In this document: positions 49,290 to 57,421 of the stretch, in pieces
Layout of the letters: each line of letters begins with the position of its first letter
Position numbering within the stretch: the first letter of the stretch is position 1
Assembly: GCA_910587765.1 (NCBI GenBank)
Contig: CAJUNR010000026.1
Coordinates: 1 to 57,421, forward strand
Length of the DNA: 57,421 nt
Origin: an uncultured Lachnospiraceae bacterium
Lineage (GTDB): Bacteria; Bacillota; Clostridia; Lachnospirales; Lachnospiraceae
Reading direction: 5' to 3'
The notes under the pieces: generated by a model
What the model was told of the DNA's origin: nothing
Databases searched by the model: none
Seen by the model: the letters and a program-made list of their open reading frames with translations, nothing else
Made by a program: the position numbers and the translations under genes

Positions 49290-49631
49290 ATGTTGCATCC
49301 GTCTTATACAGACTTAATGAGAACGATCAACAGCGAGGCAGAGGGAGATACGCCGACCGTAAACAGCCGGTATTCCATTGTACTTGCGACGGCCAGAAGG
49401 GCGAGACAACTGATTGCGGGAGAGGAGGCATATGTGGACAGCCGGGGTAAAAAACCGCTTTCCATCGCAGTGGAGGAGGTCAGCAGGGGTTTTGTGACGA
49501 TCGAACCGGAGACGGAGGAAGAAGAACCGGCAGAAGGGACAGAGATAGAAGAAGAGACAGAGATTTCTGCCACGGAAGACCTGGCGGAAGACGACCAGGC
49601 GGATACTATGGATTGGGAGGAAGAGCAATGA
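49290..49631 (+). CDS. rpoZ: RNA polymerase omega subunit
   Basis: 113 aa. MLHPSYTDLMRTINSE, then NSRYSIVLATARRARQLIAG and KPLSIAVEEVSRG, form the omega fold. The C-terminus is a long acidic tail (EEEEPAEGTEIEEETEI) beyond the usual core. It stabilises beta-prime assembly. AAAGGAG precedes the ATG. Its TGA overlaps the ptsI ATG (ATGA), which ties transcription machinery to sugar-transport genes in one message. Confidence 0.94.
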   Translation: MLHPSYTDLMRTINSEAEGDTPTVNSRYSIVLATARRARQLIAGEEAYVDSRGKKPLSIAVEEVSRGFVTIEPETEEEEPAEGTEIEEETEISATEDLAEDDQADTMDWEEEQ

Positions 49632-51244
49632 TTGTAAGAGAAGGCAAAAGTGTATTCAAAGGAGTTGCCATCGGCAGTATCTTCGTATACCGCAAGGCGG
49701 AAAAGGCGGTCAACAAAGTAGAGATCGAGGATACGCAGGCGGAGCTCGCACGTTTTCAGGCGGCGAAAGAGAAAGCCATGGGGCAGTTGAAGGGGCTTTA
49801 CGAGAAGGCGCGCGTGGATGTGGGCGAAGAAGAGGCAATGATTTTTGACGTGCACCAGATGCTTCTGGACGATCTGGACTATAATGAGTCCATTACCGGC
49901 ATCATCGAGAACGATCGGATGAACGCGGAGTACGCGGTTTTCATGACCGGCGAGCAGATGGCGGCCATGTTTTTAAGCATGGATGACGACTATATGAGAG
50001 GACGCGCGGCGGATATCCATGATATTTCCGACCGTCTGATTTCGATTCTGAACGGGACGCAGGTCAGCCCGGAGGCGATGCCGGAGCCGGTGATTATCCT
50101 GGCGGAGGATCTGGCGCCCAGCGAGACCGTACAGTTTGACAAGAGCAAGCTTCTGGCGATCGTGACCCAGAAAGGTTCCGCCAATTCCCATACGGCGATC
50201 CTTGCAAGGACGATGAACATCCCGTCGCTGGTGACCACCGACATCGAGGTCGATCAGGATTATCACGGCAGACAGGCAGTGGTGGACGGCTTCTCCGGTC
50301 TGATCTATATTGATCCGGACGAAGAGACTATGACGAAGATGGTGGAGAAGAAGAAGAAGGCGGACGAGCAGAGAGCGCTTCTTCAGGAGATGAAGGGCAA
50401 GGAGACCGTCACTCAGGCGGGCAGGCACATCCACCTGTACTCCAACATCGGCGGCGTGAACGACGTGGATGCGGTTCTCGAGAACGACTCGGAAGGCATC
50501 GGCCTGTTCCGCAGTGAGTTCCTCTATCTCGGATGCGACGATTATCCGAGCGAGGAAGTGCAGTTTGAGGCCTACAAGACCGTATTGTCGCGGATGAACG
50601 GCAAGAAGGTCATTATCCGTACGCTGGATATCGGCGCGGATAAGCAGATCGACTATTTTGATCTTCCCAAGGAGGACAATCCGGCGCTCGGCTATCGTGC
50701 GATCCGTATCTGCCTGACCAGGGAAGAAGTATTCAAGACCCAGCTTCGCGCGCTGTTCCGTGCGTCTGCGTTCGGTACGCTGGGCATTATGTTCCCGATG
50801 ATCATCTCCGTGAAGGAGATCGAGAAGATCAAGAAGATCGTGGAGGAAGTGAAGCTGGAACTGGCAAGGGAAGACGTGGCCATGGGCGAAGTGGAGCTCG
50901 GCATCATGATCGAGACCCCGGCGGCGGCGGTTACGAGCGATCTTCTGGCGCCGCATGTGGACTTCTTCAGCATCGGCACCAACGATCTGAGCCAGTACAC
51001 GCTTGCCATCGACCGCCAGAATCAGTCGCTGGATGATTTCTTTGATCCGCATCACGAGGCGATTCTCCGCCTGATTCAGATGACGATCGAGAACGCGCAC
51101 AAGTACGGCGCATGGTGCGGAATCTGCGGCGAGCTGGGCGCGGATGAGGAACTGACCGCGAAGTTCGTACAGATGGGCATCGACGAACTGTCCGTCTCCC
51201 CGGGCTATACGCTGGATCTGAGAAAGCGTATCCGCGAGTGCTGA
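49628..51244 (+). CDS. ptsI: PTS enzyme I
   Basis: 538 aa from ATG 49628, which overlaps the rpoZ stop by 4 nt and has GGGAGG upstream. The phosphorylated His lies in GSANSHTAILARTMNIP. The PEP-binding barrel contains LYSNIGGVNDVDAVL, GIGLFRSEFLY, FFSIGTNDLSQYTLAIDR and WCGICGELG. It transfers phosphate from PEP to HPr. ptsH lies downstream instead of upstream, reversing the common ptsHI order, and a repeat-rich spacer of 206 bp separates them. Confidence 0.96.
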   Translation: MIVREGKSVFKGVAIGSIFVYRKAEKAVNKVEIEDTQAELARFQAAKEKAMGQLKGLYEKARVDVGEEEAMIFDVHQMLLDDLDYNESITGIIENDRMNAEYAVFMTGEQMAAMFLSMDDDYMRGRAADIHDISDRLISILNGTQVSPEAMPEPVIILAEDLAPSETVQFDKSKLLAIVTQKGSANSHTAILARTMNIPSLVTTDIEVDQDYHGRQAVVDGFSGLIYIDPDEETMTKMVEKKKKADEQRALLQEMKGKETVTQAGRHIHLYSNIGGVNDVDAVLENDSEGIGLFRSEFLYLGCDDYPSEEVQFEAYKTVLSRMNGKKVIIRTLDIGADKQIDYFDLPKEDNPALGYRAIRICLTREEVFKTQLRALFRASAFGTLGIMFPMIISVKEIEKIKKIVEEVKLELAREDVAMGEVELGIMIETPAAAVTSDLLAPHVDFFSIGTNDLSQYTLAIDRQNQSLDDFFDPHHEAILRLIQMTIENAHKYGAWCGICGELGADEELTAKFVQMGIDELSVSPGYTLDLRKRIREC

Positions 51245-51249
51245 TTCTG

Positions 51250-51405
51250 AGGGAAACGCTGATTGAATCAGCGTTTCCAAAAGAAGCGCTGAAGAATCAC
51301 CGCTTCTTTGGAGCCTCCGGCGGATGCACACGGATTTGCAGGGGAACATGCCGCTTCGCGGCGCAAATCCGGTGCAGGAAACGCTTTTATCAGCGTTTCC
51401 ATTAT
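51250..51405 (+). repeat. Hairpin-rich intergenic repeat between ptsI and ptsH
   Basis: GGAAACGCTGATT and AATCAGCGTTTCC form a perfect hairpin. GGAAACGCT and AGCGTTTCC recur near 51380-51405. The middle part 51281-51359 matches 54786-54867 at roughly 80-85 percent. The first hairpin may end the ptsI message, although no T tract follows. A related GGGAAACGCTGATTGGATC hairpin lies at 3226-3254 after ung. Confidence 0.75.
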
Positions 51406-51450
51406 AAAACAATGTTTAAAATAAATTAAAGATAAAGGAGAATGAAAGAC

Positions 51451-51708
51451 ATGAAATCATTTACTTACACCATTCAGGACGAACTGGGAATCCACGCAAG
51501 ACCCGCAGGAATGCTTGCAAAAGCGGCGGCCGGCTTCAAGAGCGTTGTTACGATTGACAACGGAACCAAGAAAGCGGATGCCAAGAGACTGATGGCAATC
51601 ATGAGCATGGGCGTTAAAAAGGGCCATACGGTTACGGTAACGGTCGAAGGCGAGGACGAGGATACCGCAGCTACGGCAATGGAAGAGTTCTTCAAGACCA
51701 ATCTGTAA
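51451..51708 (+). CDS. ptsH: PTS phosphocarrier protein HPr
   Basis: 85 aa. The His15 site is in LGIHARPAGMLAKAA. The regulatory Ser46 region reads AIMSMGVKKG, with Ser present, so HPr kinase control is possible. ATG 51451 is chosen because AGGAG lies 10 nt upstream; the ATG at 51442 touches that ribosome site. It receives phosphate from enzyme I and passes it to EIIA proteins. Confidence 0.96.
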   Translation: MKSFTYTIQDELGIHARPAGMLAKAAAGFKSVVTIDNGTKKADAKRLMAIMSMGVKKGHTVTVTVEGEDEDTAATAMEEFFKTNL

Positions 51709-51868
51709 AACCAAGTGACAGGAAAGGTGGGCTGCCGCAGACGCGGCAGTCTTCTTTTGTGCGCAGGGGAAGACATATCTTCCCTGCCCGATGGTATGTG
51801 CAGGGGCGCAGCCGTCCATACTATAGAGAGAATAAGAATGAACATGAATCAACAAGCTGGAGGTATGA

Positions 51869-54787
51869 ATGACCATAGAACAACTGTCAGCCTATGAGCT
51901 GATCCGGAAAGAAGAGATGCCGGAATTAAATTCCACCGGATATCTGTTAAAGCATAAGAAAACGAAGGCGAAAGTGGCGCTGATCGCGAACGGGGATGAA
52001 AATAAAGTATTTACGATCGGCTTTCGGACTCCGCCGTCCGACAGCACCGGCGTGCCGCACATTATGGAACACTCCGTGCTGTGCGGCTCAGAAGAATTTC
52101 CGGTAAAGGATCCGTTTGTGGAGCTGGTGAAAGGGTCGCTCAATACCTTTCTCAATGCCATGACCTATCCGGACAAGACCGTGTATCCGGTCGCGAGCTG
52201 CAACGATCAGGATTTTCAGAATCTGATGCACGTCTATCTGGACGCGGTATTTCATCCGAACATCTATCAGGAGGAGAAGATCTTCCGGCAGGAAGGCTGG
52301 CATTATGAGCTGGAGTCGGAGGACGGGCCGCTGATCTACAACGGCGTGGTTTACAATGAGATGAAAGGCGCCTTTTCCTCGCCGGAGGATATGCTGGACC
52401 GGGAAATTATGACGACGCTCTATCCGGATACCCCGTATTTTTATGAGTCGGGCGGCGATCCGAAGCATATACCGGAATTGACGTACGAAGCGTTCCTCGC
52501 GTTTCATCAGAAGTTCTATCATCCGTCCAACAGCTATATTTATTTATATGGGGATATGGATATGGCGGAGAAGCTGGACTGGATCGACCGGAATTATCTG
52601 AGCCGCTATCAGTATCTGGAAGTGGATTCCTCTGTCCGCAGACAGGAGCCGTTTGCCGGCATGAAAGAACGGGAAGTGGACTATCCGATCTCTGCGGAGG
52701 AGTCCGCGAAATCACAGGCTTATCTGTCCTACAGTGCTGTGGTGGGAGATTCGCTGGACGCAGAGCTCTATCTGGCGTTTCAGGTGCTGGAATACGCGCT
52801 TCTGTCGGCGCCCGGCGCACCCCTCAAACAGGCGCTTCTGGACGCGGGAATCGGCAGGGATATCCTGAGCTCCTACGAGAACGGGATTGCCCAGCCGTAT
52901 TTCTCCGTGATCGCCAAGCACGCGGATCCTGAGCAGAAGGAAGCGTTTCTGGAAACGATCCGCAGGACGCTGACCGAAATCGCGGAGAAAGGCTTCGACC
53001 GGAAAGCGCTTCAGGCGGGCCTGAATTTCTATGAGTTCCGCTATCGGGAAGCAGATTTCGGAAATTATCCCAGAGGACTGATGTACGGGCTGCAGATGTT
53101 CGACAGCTGGCTCTACGATGAGACGCAGCCGTTCCTTCACCTGCTCGCGCTGGACAATTTCGCGAAACTGAAAGAACGCGTGGATCAGGGATATTTTGAG
53201 GGTCTGGTGCGCACCTGCCTTCTGGAAAATACCCATACGGCGCTGCTGATCCTGCGGCCGGTGCCGGGGCTGGAGGCGCAGGAGGGAGCGCGCGTCGAGC
53301 GGCGGCTGCAGGACTATAAAGACGGTCTTGGCCCGGCGGCGCTCCGCGCTCTGGCGGAGGAGACGGCGGCGCTCAAGGCGTATCAGGATGAGCCCTCTTC
53401 CCCGGAAGAACTCGCGAAGATTCCGATGCTGAAAAGGGAGGATATCCGTAAGGAGACGGCGCCTCTGATCAACGAGGAGTTGTCCGTGGACGGGACCACG
53501 CTTCTGCACCAGGAGATCTTCACGGGCGGAATCAGCTACATCCGGCTTCTGTTTGACGCCGGTTCGCTTCCGGACGAACTGATTCCCTATATGGGGCTTT
53601 TGAAGCAGGTGCTCGGTTTTGTCGATACGGAAAACTACAGTTACGGGGAACTGTTCAACGAGATCAACTGCCATACGGGCGGAATTGTCCCCGGAATCAA
53701 CCTCTATGGAGATATGCGGGACCGGGACCGGTTCCGGGTAATGTTTGAATTTCGGGTCAAGGTCCTTTCCGAGCGGACGGATTTTGCGTTCGCCATGCTG
53801 CGGGAGATCCTCAAGCGGACCAGGCTGACCGACAAAAAGCGTCTGCATGAGATTCTGTCGCAGGTGAAATCGAGGCTGCAGATGTATCTGACGTCGTCCG
53901 GGCATTCGGCGGCGGCCATGCGGGCGATGGCGGGCTTCTCCCGGTCGGCGCGGCTCAACGACCGGATGAACGGCATCGCCTTCTACCAGACCGTGGAGGA
54001 GCTCGAGCAGCATTTTGAGGAGCGCGCCGACGAGATGATCGGAAAGCTGTCGCTGGTGATGCGCTGCGTTCTCCGCCCGGAGAATCTGACCGTGAGCTGT
54101 ACGTCGAAAAAAGACGGGCTCGAGGCTGTGAAAAAAGAGATTCCCGCTCTGAAAAAGGCCCTGTGCAGCGACGCTTTGACAGATCTGCCAAAGCAGAAGG
54201 AGAGCGGATGCACGGTGGAGAAAGAGGGGATCATGACGCCCTCCGCGGTTCAGTATGTGGCGCGCGCCGGGCACATCAGCCGCTACACAGGCGCCTATCG
54301 GATTCTGAAAGTGATATTAAGCTACGATTATCTGTGGATCCAGATCCGGGTAAAAGGCGGGGCTTACGGCTGTATGAGCGGCTTCGGGCTTTACGGAGAC
54401 AGTTATCTGGTGTCCTACCGGGATCCGAATCTGGGACAGACCAACGAGATTTTCGAGAAGACGGCGGAGTATGTGGAGCAGTTCGACGCCGACGAGCGGG
54501 ATATGACGAAATACATCATCGGTACCGTCAGCGATCTGGATACGCCGCTCACGCCGGCGGCGGCGGGCGCGCGTTCGATGTCCGCCTGGCTGACGCATAC
54601 GTCGGTGGAAGACCTGCAGAAGATCCGGGACGAGATTCTCACGGCTTCGCCCGCCGATATCCGCGCGCTGGCCGCAGGAGTGCGGGAGCTTCTGGCCGCG
54701 GGCAGCCTCTGCGCCATCGGAAATGAGAACCGCATTGAGAAAGAGAAGGAACTGTTCGACCGTACTTTCCGGCTCTTTCATTCTTGA
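51869..54787 (+). CDS. Zinc metallopeptidase of the M16C (PreP) family
   Basis: 972 aa, two homologous M16 halves. The inverted zinc motif HxxEH is in VPHIMEHSVLCGS, and the third ligand Glu in VVYNEMKGAFSSPE. GSLNTFLNAMTYPDKTVYPV is typical of M16C. The C-terminal half has RVKGGAYGCMSGF, the Arg/Tyr substrate-binding pair. These enzymes degrade unfolded peptides in a closed chamber. No signal peptide, so cytoplasmic. GGAGG precedes the ATG at 51869. Confidence 0.93.
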   Translation: MTIEQLSAYELIRKEEMPELNSTGYLLKHKKTKAKVALIANGDENKVFTIGFRTPPSDSTGVPHIMEHSVLCGSEEFPVKDPFVELVKGSLNTFLNAMTYPDKTVYPVASCNDQDFQNLMHVYLDAVFHPNIYQEEKIFRQEGWHYELESEDGPLIYNGVVYNEMKGAFSSPEDMLDREIMTTLYPDTPYFYESGGDPKHIPELTYEAFLAFHQKFYHPSNSYIYLYGDMDMAEKLDWIDRNYLSRYQYLEVDSSVRRQEPFAGMKEREVDYPISAEESAKSQAYLSYSAVVGDSLDAELYLAFQVLEYALLSAPGAPLKQALLDAGIGRDILSSYENGIAQPYFSVIAKHADPEQKEAFLETIRRTLTEIAEKGFDRKALQAGLNFYEFRYREADFGNYPRGLMYGLQMFDSWLYDETQPFLHLLALDNFAKLKERVDQGYFEGLVRTCLLENTHTALLILRPVPGLEAQEGARVERRLQDYKDGLGPAALRALAEETAALKAYQDEPSSPEELAKIPMLKREDIRKETAPLINEELSVDGTTLLHQEIFTGGISYIRLLFDAGSLPDELIPYMGLLKQVLGFVDTENYSYGELFNEINCHTGGIVPGINLYGDMRDRDRFRVMFEFRVKVLSERTDFAFAMLREILKRTRLTDKKRLHEILSQVKSRLQMYLTSSGHSAAAMRAMAGFSRSARLNDRMNGIAFYQTVEELEQHFEERADEMIGKLSLVMRCVLRPENLTVSCTSKKDGLEAVKKEIPALKKALCSDALTDLPKQKESGCTVEKEGIMTPSAVQYVARAGHISRYTGAYRILKVILSYDYLWIQIRVKGGAYGCMSGFGLYGDSYLVSYRDPNLGQTNEIFEKTAEYVEQFDADERDMTKYIIGTVSDLDTPLTPAAAGARSMSAWLTHTSVEDLQKIRDEILTASPADIRALAAGVRELLAAGSLCAIGNENRIEKEKELFDRTFRLFHS

Positions 54788-54867
54788 AGGAAGCGCTGAT
54801 GAAGTCACCGCTTTTTCAGGATCTCCGGCGGATGCACACGGATTTGCAGGGAAACCTGCCGTTTCGC
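54786..54867 (+). repeat. Second copy of the ptsI-ptsH spacer repeat
   Basis: Shares the CTCCGGCGGATGCACACGGA and TTTGCAGGG segments and the flanking GAAGCGCTGA and TCACCGCTT with 51281-51359. It fills the gap between the M16 peptidase and era. Confidence 0.75.
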
Positions 54868-54913
54868 ATACTCCCCGGATCCGTCCGGGGGATACGGACA
54901 AGGAGGAAGTTCT

Positions 54914-55819
54914 ATGAATGAACAGAAGAAATCGGGCTTTGCGACGCTGATCGGAAGGCCGAATGTGGGCAAGTCCACGCTGATGAATCAGCTCATCGGA
55001 CAGAAGATTGCAATCACTTCCCACAAGCCGCAGACGACCCGGAACAGGATTCAGACCGTCTATACCTCGGAGCAGGGGCAGATCGTGTTCCTCGATACGC
55101 CGGGGATCCACAAGGCAAAAAACCGTCTGGGCGAGTATATGGTGGATGTGGCGAAGCAGACCTTAAAAGAGGTGGATGTGATCCTCTGGCTGGTGGAGCC
55201 GACCACGTTTATCGGAGCGGGGGAGCGGCACATTGCCGGGCAGCTCTCCCGCGTCCGCACACCGGTGATTCTCGTGATCAACAAGGTGGACACCATCCGC
55301 AAAGAGGAGGTGCTGGGCGTGATCGACGCCTATCGGCAGCTTCTGGACTTTGCTCAGATCATCCCGGTTTCGGCGCTGAAAGGGACCAATAAGGAGACGC
55401 TGATCGAACAGATTTTCCGGTATCTGCCCTACGGCCCGATGTTCTACGACGAGGACACGGTGACCGATCAGCCCATGCGTCAGATCGCGGCGGAGTTGAT
55501 ACGCGAGAAGGCGCTGAAGCTTCTGGACGAAGAGATTCCGCACGGGATTGCCGTGTACATTGATCTCATGAAGCAGAGAGAACGGGGCGGGATCTGGGAC
55601 ATCGAGGCGACCATCGTCTGCGAGAGAGATTCCCATAAAGGCATCATCATCGGCCGGGGCGGCGCCATGCTGAAGAAGATCGGTTCCGCCGCCCGCTATG
55701 AGATTGAGAAACAACTGGAAGCGAAGGTGAACCTGAGACTCTGGGTGAAGGTGAAGAAGGACTGGAGAGATTCGGACTTCCTGATGAAAAATTTTGGATA
55801 CGACAAGAAGGAAGTATAG
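54914..55819 (+). CDS. era: GTPase Era
   Basis: 301 aa. G1 GRPNVGKSTL, G2 region HKPQTTRNRI, G3 DTPGIHKAK and G4 NKVD are complete, and the C-terminal KH domain has GIIIGRGGAMLKKIG. Era binds the 3' end of 16S rRNA and checks 30S maturation. AAGGAGG precedes the ATG. It is followed by a yqzL-like gene and recO, the standard Firmicutes order. Confidence 0.97.
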   Translation: MNEQKKSGFATLIGRPNVGKSTLMNQLIGQKIAITSHKPQTTRNRIQTVYTSEQGQIVFLDTPGIHKAKNRLGEYMVDVAKQTLKEVDVILWLVEPTTFIGAGERHIAGQLSRVRTPVILVINKVDTIRKEEVLGVIDAYRQLLDFAQIIPVSALKGTNKETLIEQIFRYLPYGPMFYDEDTVTDQPMRQIAAELIREKALKLLDEEIPHGIAVYIDLMKQRERGGIWDIEATIVCERDSHKGIIIGRGGAMLKKIGSAARYEIEKQLEAKVNLRLWVKVKKDWRDSDFLMKNFGYDKKEV

Positions 55820-55880
55820 TACCGGTCCGCGCAGGGGATTCTAACTGTACACGAAGAAAGAGGAAGCGGAGGTTCAAAAG

Positions 55881-56042
55881 ATGGACAGTTGGAATCGTTT
55901 TGTACACACCGGAGATATACGCGATTATCTTGCCTACAAGAAGGAAGAGACAGGGGCAGGAGGAACAGGAGATAAGCATGAGCAGTCCGATCTGTACGGT
56001 GACCGGTATCGTTTTGTCTGCCAGGCCGGCGGGGGAATCTGA
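55881..56042 (+). CDS. YqzL-like small protein between era and recO
   Basis: 53 aa. The start MDSWNRFVHTGDIRDYLAYK matches the pattern of B. subtilis YqzL (W-N-F-TG-YL-K), and the position between era and recO is the same. GGAGG lies 8 nt before ATG 55881. Its 3' end overlaps the first 65 bp of recO in another frame; the overlapping tail (after about residue 32) is probably not conserved. Function unknown in the family. Confidence 0.75.
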   Translation: MDSWNRFVHTGDIRDYLAYKKEETGAGGTGDKHEQSDLYGDRYRFVCQAGGGI

Positions 56043-56640
56043 CAAACTGGTAACGCTGCTGACGAAAGAGAAGGGGAAATTCCGCGCGTTCGCGAGAGGA
56101 GCCAGAAGGCCGGGCAGCGCGCTGATGGCGGCCTCCAATGTGTTCGCGTTCGGAGAATTTCAGATTCGGGAAGGAAGGTCGTCGTGCAGTATCCCGCAGG
56201 CGTCGATCCGCAACTATTTTGAAGAGCTGATGCAGGATTTCGAGGGCGCCTGCTACGGGCAGTATTTTCTGGAATTTGCGGATTACTATACAAGGGAAAA
56301 TATGGACGGTTCGGACTATCTGCGGCTGGTATACCAGTCTCTGCGCGCATTGTCGGTCCCCTCTCTGCCGAGGATTCTGGTCAGGTACATATATGAGCAG
56401 AAAGCGATGATGTTAAGCGGCGAATGCCCTCAGACTTTTGAACAGTTCGCAGACTGGAAGCTGAACCCCTCCACGCTGTACGCGCTTGCCTATGTGACCG
56501 CGACGCCGGTGGAAAAACTCTATACGTTCACGCTGACGGATGAAGTGCTGGCGGAATATGCGAAGGCGGTGTCGTACCTGCGGGAGAGATACGTGGAACG
56601 GGCTTTCAAATCCCTTGAAATACTTGAAACTTATCTTTAG
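55978..56640 (+). CDS. recO: DNA repair protein RecO, short form
   Basis: 220 aa. The N-terminal OB fold (TVTGIVLSARPAGESDKLVT, LLTKEKGKFRAFARGARRP) and the helical domain (YFLEFADYYTREN) are typical. The family is usually 240-260 aa with a Cys4 zinc site in the C-terminal part; here only one Cys (SGECPQTFEQF) remains and the zinc loop is missing. RecO loads RecA with RecR. CAGGAG precedes ATG 55978. The C-terminus overlaps the promoter of the next gene. Confidence 0.88.
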   Translation: MSSPICTVTGIVLSARPAGESDKLVTLLTKEKGKFRAFARGARRPGSALMAASNVFAFGEFQIREGRSSCSIPQASIRNYFEELMQDFEGACYGQYFLEFADYYTRENMDGSDYLRLVYQSLRALSVPSLPRILVRYIYEQKAMMLSGECPQTFEQFADWKLNPSTLYALAYVTATPVEKLYTFTLTDEVLAEYAKAVSYLRERYVERAFKSLEILETYL

Positions 56641-56652
56641 AGTGTGTATAAT
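56624..56652 (+). promoter_or_regulatory. SigA promoter of the lipoprotein gene
   Basis: TTGAAA (56624-56629), a 17-bp spacer and a perfect TATAAT (56647-56652); the -35 lies within the last codons of recO. Confidence 0.85.
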
Positions 56653-56699
56653 GTACGGGTATGCAGTGAGCGGAATCTGAAACAGGAGGGAAACATCGA

Positions 56700-57287
56700 A
56701 TGAAAAAGTGGATCTATGCCGTGTGTGTACTGATGCTGGCGCTTTCTGTGAGCGGCTGCGGCTCATCGTTTGAGCCGTCCGTGACTTCCATGTATGTACA
56801 AAAGAACGGGAAAGTTACATATGCAGTGGTGGAAAGCTTTGAAAAGGAGTATTACAGTCTGGAGGAATTTCAGACGATGATTGAGCACGAAGTGGAGATC
56901 TGCAACGGCAGCTACAGCGAGCCTGTGATCTCCATCGAGCGGCTGGAAGTAAAAGACGGAACGCTGTATCTGCTTCTGGAATTTGCGGACGCCGAAGCCT
57001 ACAGCAGCTACAGCGAGGAATACTGCTTTGCCGGCACCGTAAGCGAAGCGCTGGACGACGGGAAATCCTTCGACATGCTTTTTAAGGATGCGGAGTATGA
57101 AGAGCGGACGACGACCGAGGTGACGGAGAAAAAGGACAATCATGTGCTGATCGTGCAGGCGGAGGGCGTGATTGAACTGGAAATGCCGGTCAAGTACGTC
57201 AGCAACAACGTGGAGATCCTCTCGGAACATACGGTACAGGTGATGCCGATCGAGGACGAGAGCGAGTACGCTTATATTATCTACTGA
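56700..57287 (+). CDS. Predicted lipoprotein of unknown function
   Basis: 195 aa. Signal peptide with lipobox LSVSGCGS, with Cys20 as lipidation site. The mature part is acidic with alternating strands and no catalytic motif that I recognise. GGAGGG lies upstream of the ATG and a strong promoter is present. It would be anchored on the outer face of the membrane. It has a normal housekeeping neighbourhood and no other clue to its job. Confidence 0.8.
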   Translation: MKKWIYAVCVLMLALSVSGCGSSFEPSVTSMYVQKNGKVTYAVVESFEKEYYSLEEFQTMIEHEVEICNGSYSEPVISIERLEVKDGTLYLLLEFADAEAYSSYSEEYCFAGTVSEALDDGKSFDMLFKDAEYEERTTTEVTEKKDNHVLIVQAEGVIELEMPVKYVSNNVEILSEHTVQVMPIEDESEYAYIIY

Positions 57288-57318
57288 GACAGTGACATGA
57301 AAACAGCATCTTCCGGGC

Positions 57319-57355
57319 AGGGTGTGTCGTCTCGGAAGATGCGGAACTCAAATAT
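57319..57355. other. Hairpin after the lipoprotein gene
   Basis: GCATCTTCCG pairs with CGGAAGATGC around a 17-nt loop; no T tract follows. AAAGGGGAG at the very end of the window (about 57404-57412) may be the ribosome site of a gene that starts beyond it. Confidence 0.4.
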
Positions 57356-57421
57356 CAGACAGCATTTTCCGAGAAGATACGCGGAGGTGTTTTGTGCGGA
57401 CCGAAAGGGGAGCAGAAAACA

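Noticed and set aside
52712..54274. 520-codon minus-strand open frame over the M16 peptidase
   Set aside because: Shadow frame; the plus-strand protein is a complete M16C peptidase.
1..57421. CRISPR arrays, tRNA or rRNA genes
   Set aside because: No regularly spaced direct repeats, no cloverleaf and no rRNA-like sequence were noticed on either strand by eye; no search tool was available.

Overview
The window looks like chromosomal DNA of a spore-forming, anaerobic Clostridia member, most likely Lachnospiraceae. The reasons are the cotJ spore-coat locus, bifunctional AdhE behind Rex-like operators, a 2-hydroxyacyl-CoA dehydratase activase of clostridial type, strong AGGAGG ribosome sites, SigA promoters with 17-bp spacers, and large repeat-rich surface proteins. 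Most of the DNA is GC-rich. A few stretches (the abiE region, the LysR/GNAT pair, the LRR array) are visibly AT-richer and look acquired.

Layout. 1-3300: a structured dispersed repeat, a degenerate sirtuin-like gene, hisH-hisF and ung. 3314-8655: a 1423-aa activase fusion on the minus strand and a rhomboid-like membrane protein. 8822-23631: the cotJ locus. cotJA and cotJB are intact, but cotJC is broken into three pieces (9295-9392, 17571-17671, 23173-23631). The first gap (8.19 kb) holds trkA, trkH, adhE, a large serine recombinase and a small ORF. The second gap (5.5 kb) holds another large serine recombinase, a small ORF, an AAA-ATPase/nuclease-like protein and an AbiEi/AbiEii toxin-antitoxin pair. 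24010-28744: glycerate kinase, a LysR/GNAT island and an Amt-PII fusion. 28918-45604: a LytTR two-component system divergent from a surface protein, an OPT transporter with a PqqD-like partner, two more very large secreted proteins and ApbE. 45620-57421: the housekeeping genes rqcH, yicC-gmk-rpoZ-ptsI-ptsH, an M16 peptidase, era, a yqzL-like gene, recO and a lipoprotein.

The main discovery is the twice-interrupted cotJC. Both junction pairs share a short core (12 bp and 4 bp). Joining across the cores restores one in-frame 213-residue CotJC. All five manganese-catalase ligands fall into place at family spacing, although they lie in different fragments. The circle junction predicted for the first element has a clear dyad (7+4+3 matched positions per 19-bp half-site) centred on the core. 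Each gap has its own large serine recombinase next to the short middle fragment, and the first recombinase has a sigma-E-like promoter. This is the architecture expected of two skin-like, mother-cell-excised intervening elements placed back to back in one spore-coat gene. The first would carry ordinary metabolic genes (potassium uptake and alcohol dehydrogenase) as cargo; the second would carry a toxin-antitoxin maintenance module. Excision itself is inferred, not observed.
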